From Sulfuriflexus sp. (GTDB taxonomy: Bacteria > Pseudomonadota > Gammaproteobacteria > AKS1), in assembly GCA_023134145.1 (NCBI GenBank), contig JAGLUW010000031.1:1-64000 (forward strand): a stretch of DNA of 64,000 bases, given 5' to 3'. This document shows positions 1-9,982 of this stretch, piece by piece. The notes beneath the pieces were generated by a model that worked only from the letters and a program-made list of their open reading frames with translations, was not told where the DNA came from and ran no database searches. How positions within the stretch are numbered: position 1 is the first letter of the stretch; each line of letters starts with the position of its first letter. A program made the translations under genes and the position numbers.

Positions 1-199
1 GACTAGTATAACAAGAATATAAGCATTTATTGGTGTGCGTAACCGAGTAGCCAAGGGCGTTGGCGCAATTACATCGGTTTGAAGTAGTCCACATAGCAAT
101 TGAATAAACACAATATTTTCGCTACCGCTCGTTTGACGAGCTGTGCTGGAAATCTTTGTTCAAATCAACCGGTAAGGAATACCGGACATGGAGGGTGTT

Positions 200-1171
200 A
201 TGAATAAGCTTGAGCAATTAAAAAAATTAACAACAGTGGTTGCGGATACTGGGGATTTTGATTCTATTAAGCAGTATCTACCTACGGATGCGACCACCAA
301 TCCATCGCTGGTTTATGCTGCATCACAGTTACCACAATATCAACACCTTGTTGATGAAGCCGTTGAATACGGCCTAAGCAATGCATCATCCAGTGATGCG
401 AGAACAGCCTTGATCCTGGATCGTCTAGCGGTAGTATTTGGACGTGAAATTTTATCCATTGTACCCGGTCGTGTATCAACTGAAGTTGATGCAAGATTAT
501 CTTTTGATGCTGAAGGCAGTATTCGCAAAGCGAACGAATTAATTGATATGTATGCCGGTTTTGGTATAGATAAAAAACGTATCTTAATTAAGTTGGCAGC
601 AACATGGGAAGGAATACGCGCAGCTGAAAAATTAGAGAAGCAAGGTATTCATTGTAACCTCACTTTGCTATTTAGTTCTGCTCAAGCAATTGCATGTGCT
701 GAAGCAGGCGTAAGATTAATTTCTCCTTTTGTTGGTCGCATCATGGATTGGTATAAAGCCGATGAAGGTGTTGATGGTTATGCAGCACATGAAGATCCCG
801 GTGTAAAATCAGTTACAGATATTTATAACTATTATAAAAAGCACGGTTATGAAACTCAGGTAATGGGTGCGAGTTTCCGTAATGATGGTGAGATTCTACA
901 ATTGGCTGGTTGTGATCTGTTAACGATTGCGCCGAAATTTTTAGATAAATTACAAAATGCAGAAGGAGATGTAACACAATTCCTTGATGCAAAAGCGGCT
1001 GCCGCAATGGAGATTGAAAAAATTACGTTGGATGAAAAGAACATGCGCTGGATGCATAATGAAGAAGCAATGGCGGTGGAAAAACTATCTCAAGGAATTC
1101 GCGGTTTTACTGTGGATTTATTGAAATTAGAAGATTATGTGCAAGAACGTGTATTACGCGGTGCTGCATAA
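200..1171 (+). CDS. tal: Transaldolase (TalB type)
   Basis: Transaldolase moves a dihydroxyacetone unit between sedoheptulose 7-phosphate and glyceraldehyde 3-phosphate in the non-oxidative pentose phosphate pathway, in the cytoplasm. The 323-residue protein has the usual TalB length and the family motifs DATTNPSL near residue 30, [11 protein letters not shown] with the Schiff-base lysine at about K131, and NLTLLFS just after it. An in-frame ATG lies at 188, but the ATG at 200 is preferred because GGAGGG sits 5 bases upstream and the N-terminus then aligns with TalB. It is the first gene of a plus-strand cluster with gnd, zwf, pgl and pgi, so it should recycle pentose phosphates produced by those enzymes. 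Confidence 0.96.
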   Translation: MNKLEQLKKLTTVVADTGDFDSIKQYLPTDATTNPSLVYAASQLPQYQHLVDEAVEYGLSNASSSDARTALILDRLAVVFGREILSIVPGRVSTEVDARLSFDAEGSIRKANELIDMYAGFGIDKKRILIKLAATWEGIRAAEKLEKQGIHCNLTLLFSSAQAIACAEAGVRLISPFVGRIMDWYKADEGVDGYAAHEDPGVKSVTDIYNYYKKHGYETQVMGASFRNDGEILQLAGCDLLTIAPKFLDKLQNAEGDVTQFLDAKAAAAMEIEKITLDEKNMRWMHNEEAMAVEKLSQGIRGFTVDLLKLEDYVQERVLRGAA

Positions 1172-1201
1172 AACTAATAAATAATAAAAGGGAAAAAGAG
1201 T

Positions 1202-2647
1202 ATGTCTGAAGCAGATATCGGCTTAATTGGCCTAGCCGTAATGGGGCAAAACCTAGTCTTGAACATGAATGATCATGACATCAAGGTAGCAGTATTTAAT
1301 CGTACAACATCAAAAGTTGATGACTTCATGGAAGGTCGTGCGAAGGGAACGAATATTGTTGGTACACATTCAATTGAAGAATTAGTTGGCAGTCTGAAAA
1401 AACCACGTCGCGTGATGATGATGGTTAAAGCCGGTGATGTTGTTGATTCGTTTATTGATCTACTTGTTCCTCATTTAGATAAAGGCGACATCATTATTGA
1501 TGGTGGCAACGAACTTTACACTAATACTGATCGTCGTACTCGTGACCTAGCTAAGCAAGGCATTCTTTATATTGGTACGGGTATCTCTGGTGGTGAAGAA
1601 GGCGCACGTTTTGGACCTTCAATTATGCCAGGTGGTAATCCTGATGCATGGCCACATGTAAAAGATATTTTCCAATCTATCGCTGCACAAGTTGATGGTG
1701 AGCCTTGTTGTGATTGGGTAGGTGACGAAGGTGCTGGCCAATATGTGAAGATGGTGCATAACGGTATCGAATACGGTGATATGCAATTAATCTGTGAAGC
1801 TTATGATTTTATGCAACGCGGTTTGGGTTTAGATGCAGCAAAGATGCAAAGTGTTTTTGGTGAATGGAATAAGGGCGTATTAGATTCTTACTTAATCGAA
1901 ATCTCAGCTAATATTCTTGGCTTCAAAGATGATGAAGGTTTACCTTTGGATCGTATTCTTGATCGTGCTGGCCAAAAGGGTACAGGTAAATGGACAGGTA
2001 TTAATGCATTAGATTTAGGTATTCCACTAACGCTGATTGGTGAGTCTGTATTTGCTCGTTGTCTTTCTGCAATGAAAGATGAACGTGTTAAAGCGGCTGA
2101 ATTCCTTGATGGTCCTACACCAAGTTTTGATGGTGATGTTGAAGAGTTTGTTGGTTACATCCATGATGCACTTTATGCATCAAAGATCATTTCTTACGCA
2201 CAGGGTTACATGTTGATTCGTGAAGCGGCTAAGGAATATGGTTGGAAGCTTAACTACGGCAGTATTGCGTTGATGTGGCGTGGTGGTTGTATTATTCGTA
2301 GCGCCTTCCTCGGTAATATTAAAGAAGCCTTTGATAAGAATCCTGAGCTTGAAAACTTGTTGCTGGATGAGTTCTTCCGCGATGCGATTCATAATGCACA
2401 AGCCGGCTGGCGTAAAGTGGTTGCCAAGGGTGCTGAAATGGGTATTCCAACACCGACTTTCTCTTCAGCACTAGCTTATTACGATGGTTACCGCAGTGCG
2501 CGCCTACCTGCAAATATGCTACAGGCACAGCGTGATTACTTTGGTGCACATACTTATGAGCGTACTGATAAGCCACGTGGTGAAATGTTCCATACCGATT
2601 GGATCGGTAGTGGAGGCAATGTTTCATCTAGCACCTATAATGTATAA
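1202..2647 (+). CDS. gnd: 6-phosphogluconate dehydrogenase, decarboxylating
   Basis: This enzyme oxidises 6-phosphogluconate to ribulose 5-phosphate and CO2, making NADPH, as the last oxidative step of the pentose phosphate pathway. The protein is 481 residues, the full family length. It shows the Rossmann motif GLAVMG at residues 10-15, the substrate-binding stretch GISGGEEGARFGPSIMPGG around 127-145, and the catalytic lysine and glutamate in YVKMVHNGIEYGDMQ (about K183 and E190). It starts 30 bases after tal, with GGGAAAAAGAG as ribosome binding site, and lies 40 bases before zwf1, so the three are probably cotranscribed. Nothing in the sequence departs from the family. Confidence 0.97.
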   Translation: MSEADIGLIGLAVMGQNLVLNMNDHDIKVAVFNRTTSKVDDFMEGRAKGTNIVGTHSIEELVGSLKKPRRVMMMVKAGDVVDSFIDLLVPHLDKGDIIIDGGNELYTNTDRRTRDLAKQGILYIGTGISGGEEGARFGPSIMPGGNPDAWPHVKDIFQSIAAQVDGEPCCDWVGDEGAGQYVKMVHNGIEYGDMQLICEAYDFMQRGLGLDAAKMQSVFGEWNKGVLDSYLIEISANILGFKDDEGLPLDRILDRAGQKGTGKWTGINALDLGIPLTLIGESVFARCLSAMKDERVKAAEFLDGPTPSFDGDVEEFVGYIHDALYASKIISYAQGYMLIREAAKEYGWKLNYGSIALMWRGGCIIRSAFLGNIKEAFDKNPELENLLLDEFFRDAIHNAQAGWRKVVAKGAEMGIPTPTFSSALAYYDGYRSARLPANMLQAQRDYFGAHTYERTDKPRGEMFHTDWIGSGGNVSSSTYNV

Positions 2648-2687
2648 AGAATGGGCTAATAAACCCAATACATTTTAGGACTTGCGT

Positions 2688-4181
2688 ATGATTGAACCAT
2701 GTACTTATGTCATTTTCGGCGCGACAGGTAATCTGTCGCGCCTTAAATTGATGCCTGCATTGTATCATCTAGAAGCGGCTGGTTATCTTCCCGAAGGAAC
2801 ACGAATTGTTGCTGTTGGTCGCCGTGATTGGGATCAGAAAAAATGCATCGATGAAGTGCGTGAGTGGGTAACGGCTAAGGCGCGTGGTGGAATTGATAAT
2901 GACGTTTTTGAAAAATTCTCAAAGCGTCTTTATTATTTCAAAGGTGATCTAACATCTGCTGAAAGTTATACAGCAATGCACGACACGCTAATGGGAGAAG
3001 AAAAATTCCCGAAGAATATCGCGTTCTATATGTCGATAAGACCGGCCGATTTTAGTACGGTTATTCGCCTATTAAGTAGTGTTGAATTGTTGAGCGAAGA
3101 TCATGGCTGGCGACGTGTGGTTGTTGAAAAACCATTTGGTTATGATTTAGAAAGTGCCACCATGCTGCAAAAAAGTATGGAGAAATATCTTAAAGAAGAT
3201 CAAATCTACCGTATTGACCATTACTTGGGTAAAGGTACGGTACAAAATGTTTTAGTGTTTCGTTTTGCAAACTTGTTAATGGAACCTCTCTGGAACCGAA
3301 ATTATATTGAACATGTACAAATTACTCACTCCGAGGATCTCGGTGTTGGTGGGCGTGCAGATTATTATGATGGTGCAGGTGCTTTACGTGACATGATTCA
3401 AAGTCACTTACTGCAACTGATGACCATGGTAGCGATGGAACCACCTGTATCGATGGAGCCGGAAGCGATACGTGATGAAAAAGTTAAGGTGCTCAAGTCG
3501 ATTCGTCCTATTCCACAAAATGCCGTGCATGCACATGCTTTTCGTGCGCAATACACCGGCGGCATGGTTGATGGTGAAAAAGTTAATGGTTATTTGGAAG
3601 AAGATAAAGTACCGAACGACAGTGTTACGGAAACCTATGCCGCGGTGAAGTTGTATGTCGATAACTGGCGTTGGGCCGGTGTACCTTTCTATTTGCGTAC
3701 GGGTAAGCGTTTAGAAAAAGGACAGTCAGCGGTGAGTATTAAATTTAAACATCCACCGCAACAATTATTCCGCAACACGCAAATTGAAGTCATGCATGCT
3801 AACTGGGTTTTATTAGGTATTCAGCCAACTGAATGTTTGCGTATGGAATTATCGGTTAAAGAACCTGGTTTGGAAATGAAAACACGTGTTACCAGCCTTG
3901 ATGCAAGTTTTCGCAATGAAGATGAAGCGCCAACCGATGCCTATGAAGATTTATTATTAGACGTTATCGAAGGCGACAGTACTTTATTCCTACGTTATGA
4001 CGAAGTTGAATGGGCATGGCGTACGGTTGATCCCATATTAAAAGTTTGGTCGACTGAACGTGAATATATTAATACATATAAAGCAGGTACATGGGGACCA
4101 ACTGAATCAAGACGCCTATTTGATAGTGAAACACATTATTGGCGTCATTCCCTTGAACCTGAAGATAATGGTAAAGAGTGA
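2688..4181 (+). CDS. zwf: Glucose-6-phosphate dehydrogenase 1 (no CNB domain)
   Basis: G6PDH oxidises glucose 6-phosphate to 6-phosphogluconolactone with NAD(P)+, the entry step of the oxidative pentose phosphate pathway. The 497-residue protein carries the nucleotide-binding motif [10 protein letters not shown] near the N-terminus and the active-site signature [17 protein letters not shown] lies at 2682, but ATG 2688 has AGGA seven bases upstream and is preferred. The stop overlaps the start of pgl, which catalyses the next step. Unlike the second zwf at 7999, it ends at the normal family length with no regulatory domain. The two copies differ visibly in sequence (for example [10 protein letters not shown] here against RVDHYLGKET), so they are not a recent duplication. 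Confidence 0.96.
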   Translation: MIEPCTYVIFGATGNLSRLKLMPALYHLEAAGYLPEGTRIVAVGRRDWDQKKCIDEVREWVTAKARGGIDNDVFEKFSKRLYYFKGDLTSAESYTAMHDTLMGEEKFPKNIAFYMSIRPADFSTVIRLLSSVELLSEDHGWRRVVVEKPFGYDLESATMLQKSMEKYLKEDQIYRIDHYLGKGTVQNVLVFRFANLLMEPLWNRNYIEHVQITHSEDLGVGGRADYYDGAGALRDMIQSHLLQLMTMVAMEPPVSMEPEAIRDEKVKVLKSIRPIPQNAVHAHAFRAQYTGGMVDGEKVNGYLEEDKVPNDSVTETYAAVKLYVDNWRWAGVPFYLRTGKRLEKGQSAVSIKFKHPPQQLFRNTQIEVMHANWVLLGIQPTECLRMELSVKEPGLEMKTRVTSLDASFRNEDEAPTDAYEDLLLDVIEGDSTLFLRYDEVEWAWRTVDPILKVWSTEREYINTYKAGTWGPTESRRLFDSETHYWRHSLEPEDNGKE

Positions 4182-4870
4182 GAATAGTGAAATTTCCTGA
4201 ATATAAAATTTATGCTGATGGTACGGCAGTAGCAGAACAAGCATGCCAACGTATTTTAGCGGCAGCAAAAAAGGCGATTGCCGAACGTGGTGCTTTTAAA
4301 ATTGTTTTGGCGGGTGGCTCTACGCCAGAAGTGAGTTATCGCGCATTGGCTGCAAGTGAATCTGATTGGGCAAACTGGCATGTTTATATTGGTGATGAAC
4401 GTTGCCTGCCGACTGACGATGCAGAACGTAACAGTGTGATGGCTGCGCGATCTTTAACATCACATGTTGCTATTCCAGATGAACAAGTTTATTTAATTCC
4501 TGCCGAGCAGGGTGCAGAGATTGCCGCGCAAGCCTACGCCAGTATTGTTGATGCAGCACTGCCTTTTGATATGGTTCTATTAGGCATGGGTGAAGATGGC
4601 CACACCGCGAGTCTTTTTCCCGGCCATGAACATAATGAAAATGAAACGACGCATGCCGTGCATAATGCGCCCAAGCCACCATCTGACAGAGTGAGCTTGA
4701 GTGCTGCGGCATTAGCAAGTACCCGTGAATTATTAATGTTGATTACAGGTGCGGGCAAGCAAGAGCCCTTAGCTCGTTGGCAGGCAGGGGAGGCACTGCC
4801 GATTGCAACGATTAATGCTGAGAATACATTGATTATGCTAGATGAGGCCGCATGGCCGAAGGGTACGTAA
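4178..4870 (+). CDS. pgl: 6-phosphogluconolactonase (DevB type)
   Basis: The enzyme hydrolyses 6-phosphogluconolactone to 6-phosphogluconate, linking G6PDH to Gnd. The 230-residue protein has the DevB hallmarks [15 protein letters not shown] near residue 43, [16 protein letters not shown] near 85, and [15 protein letters not shown] near 136. The GTG start at 4178 overlaps the zwf1 stop by four bases (GTGA), which indicates translational coupling. A second in-frame GTG at 4187 is possible, and neither has a strong ribosome binding site. Together with tal, gnd and zwf1 it completes the oxidative branch in one operon. Confidence 0.94.
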   Translation: MRIVKFPEYKIYADGTAVAEQACQRILAAAKKAIAERGAFKIVLAGGSTPEVSYRALAASESDWANWHVYIGDERCLPTDDAERNSVMAARSLTSHVAIPDEQVYLIPAEQGAEIAAQAYASIVDAALPFDMVLLGMGEDGHTASLFPGHEHNENETTHAVHNAPKPPSDRVSLSAAALASTRELLMLITGAGKQEPLARWQAGEALPIATINAENTLIMLDEAAWPKGT

Positions 4871-4957
4871 ATAATAACAGCGTGACCTGCGTCAACGTTT
4901 ATTAGAGTAGAGTTGGCGACAATTAGATGCCGATTAAATAATTTAAAGGAATAGAAA

Positions 4958-5869
4958 ATGCCTGATATGAATGCGATTTTTGATTCGATGCATAGTGCGA
5001 TGAAAAAGAATCCAATATTTGGTGACTTGCTGAGTAAGGAAGATCGCGAATATTTATTACACCGAGGTACAGTTCGAGTTGTTGAACCGGGTGAAGTGCT
5101 TTGTAAACAGTATCAACGTGACAGTAATGTTTTTGTTTTACTTAATGGTGCGGTTGAAGTAACAGAAGAAGTAAAAAACACCACAGTATCATTATGTAAA
5201 TTGTATTCGGGGGAAGTGTTTGGCGAAATTGCGGCCTTATTTATGATGCCGCGCATCGCAACAGTAACAGTGATTAAAAGCTCGGTTGTTTTAGAAATCC
5301 CTGGTGAAGTATTAGGTGATTTAATTGAGAAAGTGCCAGTACTGCGCGATGCTGTTTTTGAACGCTATCATCACCGTACTATTAACACCGCATTGAAATC
5401 TGTAGCTATATTTTCATCACTAGATGATGACGCATTAGATGATATTGGTGCAGCCGCATCGCTAGTGGTTACGAAGAAAGGTGAGCAACTTATCCGTGAA
5501 GGTGAGTTGGGTGATGCACTCTATATAATTAACTACGGTGTGGCGCGTGTATTCACCATGGTTGATGGTACGGAGCTTAACCTTGCTTTATTAAGACCTG
5601 GAGAATATTTTGGTGAGTGGTCATTACTGACTGGTGCACCACGTGCCGCATCTGTATCGGCGATCACGCAATTAGAAGCGGTACGATTAGGTTGTGAAGA
5701 GTTTTTGGATTTCATTCGCAAGTATCCAAACATTAGAGAAAGCATTGATCTTGTTGCGCATGAACGAAAAGAACGTACAGCATTTGCAAAAACACGACCT
5801 GAATCAGAAAATGATGTTCAAACTATTCTTAGTGAGATTGAAAAAATTCTTGTCGCTGAACATAATTAA
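4958..5869 (+). CDS. Tandem cyclic-nucleotide-binding (CNB) protein without output domain
   Basis: The 303-residue soluble protein is made almost wholly of two CNB domains (about residues 20-140 and 148-268). Each keeps a phosphate-binding-cassette pattern: FGE at 88-90 with R99, and FGE at 218-220 with R229 in APRAASV. The second is close to the consensus; in the first the residue after the arginine is Ile. There is no Crp/Fnr helix-turn-helix, no kinase and no membrane segment, so it is not an ordinary transcription factor. The layout recalls the tandem CNB part of a protein-kinase-A regulatory subunit, which is an analogy only. AAAGGA lies seven bases before the ATG. It sits between pgl and pgi, in the same cluster as a G6PDH that has a CNB domain fused to it. 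I infer a regulator of this pathway acting in trans. Ligand and partner are unknown. Confidence 0.85.
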   Translation: MPDMNAIFDSMHSAMKKNPIFGDLLSKEDREYLLHRGTVRVVEPGEVLCKQYQRDSNVFVLLNGAVEVTEEVKNTTVSLCKLYSGEVFGEIAALFMMPRIATVTVIKSSVVLEIPGEVLGDLIEKVPVLRDAVFERYHHRTINTALKSVAIFSSLDDDALDDIGAAASLVVTKKGEQLIREGELGDALYIINYGVARVFTMVDGTELNLALLRPGEYFGEWSLLTGAPRAASVSAITQLEAVRLGCEEFLDFIRKYPNIRESIDLVAHERKERTAFAKTRPESENDVQTILSEIEKILVAEHN

Positions 5870-5892
5870 TTAGAAAAATAATACTATTCAAT

Positions 5893-5910
5893 CCTAACTG
5901 GGATGTTAGG
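5893..5910. terminator. Short hairpin between the CNB gene and pgi
   Basis: A six-base-pair stem (CCTAAC / GTTAGG, six-base loop) lies in the 65-base gap before pgi. It is followed by AAAATAATTT rather than a clean T run, so it is at best a weak terminator or processing hairpin. Confidence 0.25.
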
Positions 5911-5934
5911 AAAATAATTTGTGGGGGAATATTG

Positions 5935-7578
5935 ATGTCGACGTTGACAGAATCACCAGCGTGGAAAGCGCTTCAGGAACATTATACAAAGATATCCGGA
6001 CAACATATGCGAGAACTATTTGTTGCCGATGATGGGCGTTTTGATAAGTTTTCTCGTAGTCATGGCGATATTCTTCTCGATTTTTCAAAAAACATCATTA
6101 CTGATGAAACCTTTCGGCTATTACTCGATCTTGCTAAACAAGCAGACATTAAAAATTTAGCAGAAAAGACATTTGCGGGCGAAAAGATTAATTGCACGGA
6201 GAAACGTGCGGTTCTGCATGTAGCATTACGTAACCGAAGCAATACGCCAATCGTTGTTGATGGCGAAGATGTTATGCCGGCAGTGAATGCCACGCTCGAT
6301 AAGATTCGCGGTTTTACGGATTCTATTCGTAGTGGTGAATGGAAAGGTTATACGGGTAAGTCTATTACTGATGTCGTGAACATTGGTATTGGCGGTTCGG
6401 ATCTTGGTCCAGTGATGGTAACCGAAGCGTTAAAGACGTATACGCAACGAGATTTATCTGTTCACTTCGTTTCAAATATTGATGGCACGCACATGGCAGA
6501 GACCTTGTTGAAGTGCGATCCTGAAACTACTTTATTTATTGTTGCTTCAAAAACATTTACCACACAAGAAACCATTACTAATGCAACGACAGCACGTGAG
6601 TGGTTGCTAGCTGCGGCAGGAGATAAGTCTGCCGTTGCTAAACATTTTGTTGCGCTATCTACTAATGCAGAGGCGGTATCTGAATTTGGTATTGATACAG
6701 CGAATATGTTTGAGTTCTGGGACTGGGTCGGTGGTCGTTATTCATTGTGGTGTGCAATTGGCCTACCTATTGCTGTTGCCATTGGCATGGATAACTTTGA
6801 AGAGATGTTGGCTGGCGCACATGACATGGATCAGCATTTTCTAAATACTAAATACGAAGATAACCTACCTGTGATTATGGGCATGTTAGGTCTTTGGTAT
6901 AATAATTTCTTTGGTGCGCAAACGCTCGCTATCCTACCTTATGATCAGTACATGCATCGTTTTGCTGCTTATTTCCAACAAGGTGACATGGAAAGTAATG
7001 GTAAGCGGGTTAACCGTGATGGCGAAGTAGTTGATTACTCAACCGGCCCTGTTATCTGGGGTGAGCCGGGCACGAATGGTCAGCATGCTTTTTATCAATT
7101 AATACATCAGGGCACCAAGTTAATTCCTTGTGATTTTATTGCACCGATTGAAACACATAATCCTGTTGGTGATCATCATTTGATTTTGATGTCGAACTTC
7201 TTTGCACAAACAGAAGCATTAATGAGTGGTAAGACCGCAGCAGAGGCCAAGGTTGAATTAGAAGCAGCAGGTATGTCAGGTAGTGAGCTTGATGATTTGT
7301 TACCGCACAAAGTATTCCCAGGTAATAAACCGACTAACTCAATCATGCTACAAAAGATCACACCGCATAGCCTCGGCATGTTGATTGCGATGTACGAGCA
7401 CAAGATCTTTGTTCAAGGTATGGTTTGGGGTATTAATTCTTATGACCAATGGGGGGTTGAACTGGGTAAACAATTAGCTCAATCTATCCAGCCTGAACTC
7501 AAGGGCAATGATGATGTAAAATCACATGATTGTTCTACAAATAGTTTGATTAATCACTATAAGAAAAACAGGAAATAA
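5935..7578 (+). CDS. pgi: Glucose-6-phosphate isomerase
   Basis: Pgi interconverts glucose 6-phosphate and fructose 6-phosphate, joining glycolysis or gluconeogenesis to the pentose phosphate and glycogen pathways. The 547-residue protein has the sugar-phosphate motif GIGGSDLGP near residue 150, signature 1 (VGGRYSLWC) near 265, and signature 2 ([14 protein letters not shown]) near 498. ATG 5935 is chosen over the adjacent in-frame TTG 5932 because GGGGGAA precedes it at good spacing. It stands between the CNB protein and msrB-zwf2, so an enzyme that competes with G6PDH for the same substrate is encoded beside the putative regulator. Confidence 0.96.
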   Translation: MSTLTESPAWKALQEHYTKISGQHMRELFVADDGRFDKFSRSHGDILLDFSKNIITDETFRLLLDLAKQADIKNLAEKTFAGEKINCTEKRAVLHVALRNRSNTPIVVDGEDVMPAVNATLDKIRGFTDSIRSGEWKGYTGKSITDVVNIGIGGSDLGPVMVTEALKTYTQRDLSVHFVSNIDGTHMAETLLKCDPETTLFIVASKTFTTQETITNATTAREWLLAAAGDKSAVAKHFVALSTNAEAVSEFGIDTANMFEFWDWVGGRYSLWCAIGLPIAVAIGMDNFEEMLAGAHDMDQHFLNTKYEDNLPVIMGMLGLWYNNFFGAQTLAILPYDQYMHRFAAYFQQGDMESNGKRVNRDGEVVDYSTGPVIWGEPGTNGQHAFYQLIHQGTKLIPCDFIAPIETHNPVGDHHLILMSNFFAQTEALMSGKTAAEAKVELEAAGMSGSELDDLLPHKVFPGNKPTNSIMLQKITPHSLGMLIAMYEHKIFVQGMVWGINSYDQWGVELGKQLAQSIQPELKGNDDVKSHDCSTNSLINHYKKNRK

Positions 7579-7586
7579 GCACAGTA

Positions 7587-7985
7587 ATGAGTGATGAGAA
7601 ATTAAAAGACCATGAACAGTGGCGTAGTAAACTAACATCTGAACAATTTAATGTTTGTCGTGAGCAGGGAACAGAACCTGCTTTTACGGGTAAATATCAT
7701 GACTGTAAAACACGTGGTATCTATAAGTGTGTATGCTGTGGTGAACCGTTGTTTGAATCTGTGACTAAGTTTGATTCTGGTACTGGCTGGCCGAGTTTCT
7801 GGAAAGCAATTAATGATGTTGCTGTTGAATCAGAAATCGATACGAAATTTGGTATGCGTCGTGAAGAAGTACACTGTGAAAAGTGTGGCTCACATTTGGG
7901 GCATGCCTTTAATGATGGTCCACAGCCAACGGGCGTAAGATATTGTATTAATTCAGCATCACTTGAGCTGGAAATAGAAGATTAA
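7587..7985 (+). CDS. msrB: Peptide methionine (R)-S-oxide reductase
   Basis: MsrB repairs the R form of methionine sulfoxide in proteins using thioredoxin, and hence NADPH. The 132-residue protein has the two zinc CxxC pairs (CVCCGE and CEKCGSHLGHAF), the GTGWPSFW motif, and the catalytic cysteine in RYCINSASLEL near the C-terminus. It starts eight bases after pgi and ends one base before the outermost possible start of zwf2, so it belongs to this operon. Its place next to NADPH-generating dehydrogenases fits a redox-repair role, although that functional link is inferred. Confidence 0.95.
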   Translation: MSDEKLKDHEQWRSKLTSEQFNVCREQGTEPAFTGKYHDCKTRGIYKCVCCGEPLFESVTKFDSGTGWPSFWKAINDVAVESEIDTKFGMRREEVHCEKCGSHLGHAFNDGPQPTGVRYCINSASLELEIED

Positions 7986-7998
7986 AATGGGGAAGGGT

Positions 7999-9972
7999 AT
8001 GTCAGATCGTGCACAAGTAGTTGGTTCAATTGGAATGGAGTCACAAGGGGATAATCCAACCAGTGAACCTTGCGTTATGGTTATTTTTGGCGCGTCAGGA
8101 GATTTAACAAAACGACTATTGGTTCCCGCTTTATATAATTTAGCGTGTGATGATTTATTATCCAAAAATTTTGCTGTGCTCGGTACAGGCCGAAGTGAAA
8201 TTACCGATGACGAATTCCGCGAATCTATGTCTAGTGAAGAAAATGGTCTGCGTGGTTTCCATACGCGGAATGAATTTGATGAGCCTGCTTGTGATGAATT
8301 GATGAGCCGCTTCCATTTCGTACCCGGTGGTCTTGATGACCCTGAAAATTACAAGAACATGAAAAAGAAGGTCGATGAACTGAATGAAAAGTTTCAGGCC
8401 AAAGGTAATGTTCTCTTTTATTTTGCAATGGCACCTCGATTCTTCGGCATGATCTGTGATCATCTGTACAAAGCAGGTTTTCAAAGTGGCGAAGGTTGGC
8501 GACGTATTATTGTTGAAAAACCATTTGGTACTGATCTTGAATCGGCGCTTGAATTAAACAAGGCAATTTTGGCGAACTGGCGTGAAGATCAAATTTTCCG
8601 TGTTGATCATTATCTCGGTAAAGAAACCGTTCAAAACTTATTAGCCTTCCGTTTCTCGAACGGCATGTTTGAACCGCTTTGGAACAAAGATAATATTGAT
8701 AATATTCAGTTTAATGTTTGTGAATCTGTTGATGTCGGTGAGCGTGGTGGTTATTACGATAGCTCGGGTGTATTACGCGACATGATGCAAAATCACATGT
8801 TCCAGATGTTGGCCTATTTATGTATGGAAGTGCCGGGTTCGTTTGAGCCTGATTCAATTCGTAACGAAAAGGCTAAATTATTGGAATCAGTCCGCATCTA
8901 TGATGAAGATTCCGTACCTGAAAATATTGTCCGTGGACAGTATGGCCCATCATTTACTGACGATGGTGAAGTTGATCAACCGGGTTACCGTCAGTCTACA
9001 GATGTGAATCCTGAATCAAGTACAGAAACCTTTGTTGCGGCTAAATTCCAAATTGATAACTGGCGTTGGGAAGGTGTTCCGATTTACCTGCGTTCAGGTA
9101 AGGCCTTGTGGAAACGCGGTACTGAAATTGTGGTTGAGTTTAAGAAACCACCACAGCAAATATTTAAAGGCACAAGCGTTGAAAATTTAACAGCCAACCG
9201 TTTGGTATTTCACGTGCAACCATATCAAGCAATTGAGTTGCTTTTCCAAGCTAAAATTCCAGGGCCAACGTTGCAATTGCAAAATGTTGATATGGAATTT
9301 AATTATGGCGATAACTTTAAGGCATCACGCTACACCGGTTATGAGGTAATGATTTATTCTTGTACGCATGGTGATGCAACCTTGTTCTCTCGTGGTGATC
9401 TTGTTGAAGCAGCATGGCGTATTGCTCAACCGATTATGGATTACTGGTCTGAAAACCCAGCGAAGGATTTTCCGAACTACACGCGTAATTCGTGGGGACC
9501 AAAATCGGCTAATGATCTCATCGAGAAAGATGGTCGACGTTGGTTTGAAGTGGTTACGCCAGACGTATTAGAACAACTGCCATTGTTTGAAGGTGCTGAT
9601 CCATTATTATTGAATTCGATCATCATGGCATTGCATGCAGATGCAGCAGAAGCCGGTGAAGTGATTATTCAACAAGGTGATATGGCAAAAGAAATGTATT
9701 TGATTTGTCGTGGTGAAGTTGAAGTGGTTGATGCCGGTGGTAATGTCTTAAAGACACTTAAAGATGGTGACTTCTTTGGCGAAGTGGGCATTCTTATGTC
9801 GACACCGCGTACGGCGACAATTCGTGCTAAAACACTTTGTGATCTATTTGTATTACAGAAATCTGATTTTGGTCGAATCCTACAAGACCATCCTCAGTTC
9901 GCTGAAAATATTATGAAGATTGCTAAAGAACGTTATGACCTAGCTGTATCTGCCGATGAGTTGATGGCTTAG
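7999..9972 (+). CDS. zwf: Glucose-6-phosphate dehydrogenase 2 fused to a C-terminal CNB domain
   Basis: A complete G6PDH occupies roughly residues 24-515, with GASGDLT at 31-37 and the active-site signature RVDHYLGKETVQN starting near 201. A single CNB domain follows at about 527-650 in the same open frame. It has the full phosphate-binding cassette: FGE at 593-595, seven residues, then PRTATI with the phosphate-contacting Arg at about 604 and Thr 605. Ordinary G6PDH ends near 490-500 residues, so about 150 residues are extra. ATG 7999 is preferred because GGGGAAGGG lies just upstream; ATG 7987 is an in-frame alternative. The inferred role is a G6PDH whose activity or assembly responds to a cyclic nucleotide or similar ligand. 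It ends ten bases from the convergent glgB. Confidence 0.93.
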   Translation: MSDRAQVVGSIGMESQGDNPTSEPCVMVIFGASGDLTKRLLVPALYNLACDDLLSKNFAVLGTGRSEITDDEFRESMSSEENGLRGFHTRNEFDEPACDELMSRFHFVPGGLDDPENYKNMKKKVDELNEKFQAKGNVLFYFAMAPRFFGMICDHLYKAGFQSGEGWRRIIVEKPFGTDLESALELNKAILANWREDQIFRVDHYLGKETVQNLLAFRFSNGMFEPLWNKDNIDNIQFNVCESVDVGERGGYYDSSGVLRDMMQNHMFQMLAYLCMEVPGSFEPDSIRNEKAKLLESVRIYDEDSVPENIVRGQYGPSFTDDGEVDQPGYRQSTDVNPESSTETFVAAKFQIDNWRWEGVPIYLRSGKALWKRGTEIVVEFKKPPQQIFKGTSVENLTANRLVFHVQPYQAIELLFQAKIPGPTLQLQNVDMEFNYGDNFKASRYTGYEVMIYSCTHGDATLFSRGDLVEAAWRIAQPIMDYWSENPAKDFPNYTRNSWGPKSANDLIEKDGRRWFEVVTPDVLEQLPLFEGADPLLLNSIIMALHADAAEAGEVIIQQGDMAKEMYLICRGEVEVVDAGGNVLKTLKDGDFFGEVGILMSTPRTATIRAKTLCDLFVLQKSDFGRILQDHPQFAENIMKIAKERYDLAVSADELMA

Positions 9973-9982
9973 GCAGTAATAA

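Noticed and set aside
1-199. A partial gene or clear promoter before tal
   Set aside because: All three plus-strand frames stop within the first 21 bases and no convincing -35/-10 pair was seen; TTGACG at 133 lacks a good -10 partner.
2319-2627. Minus-strand frame of 102 codons inside gnd
   Set aside because: It is the shadow of conserved gnd codons, with no ribosome binding site or recognisable product.
4958-5869. Crp/Fnr-type transcription regulator
   Set aside because: CNB domains are present, but after the second one only a helix and an acidic tail follow; there is no helix-turn-helix.
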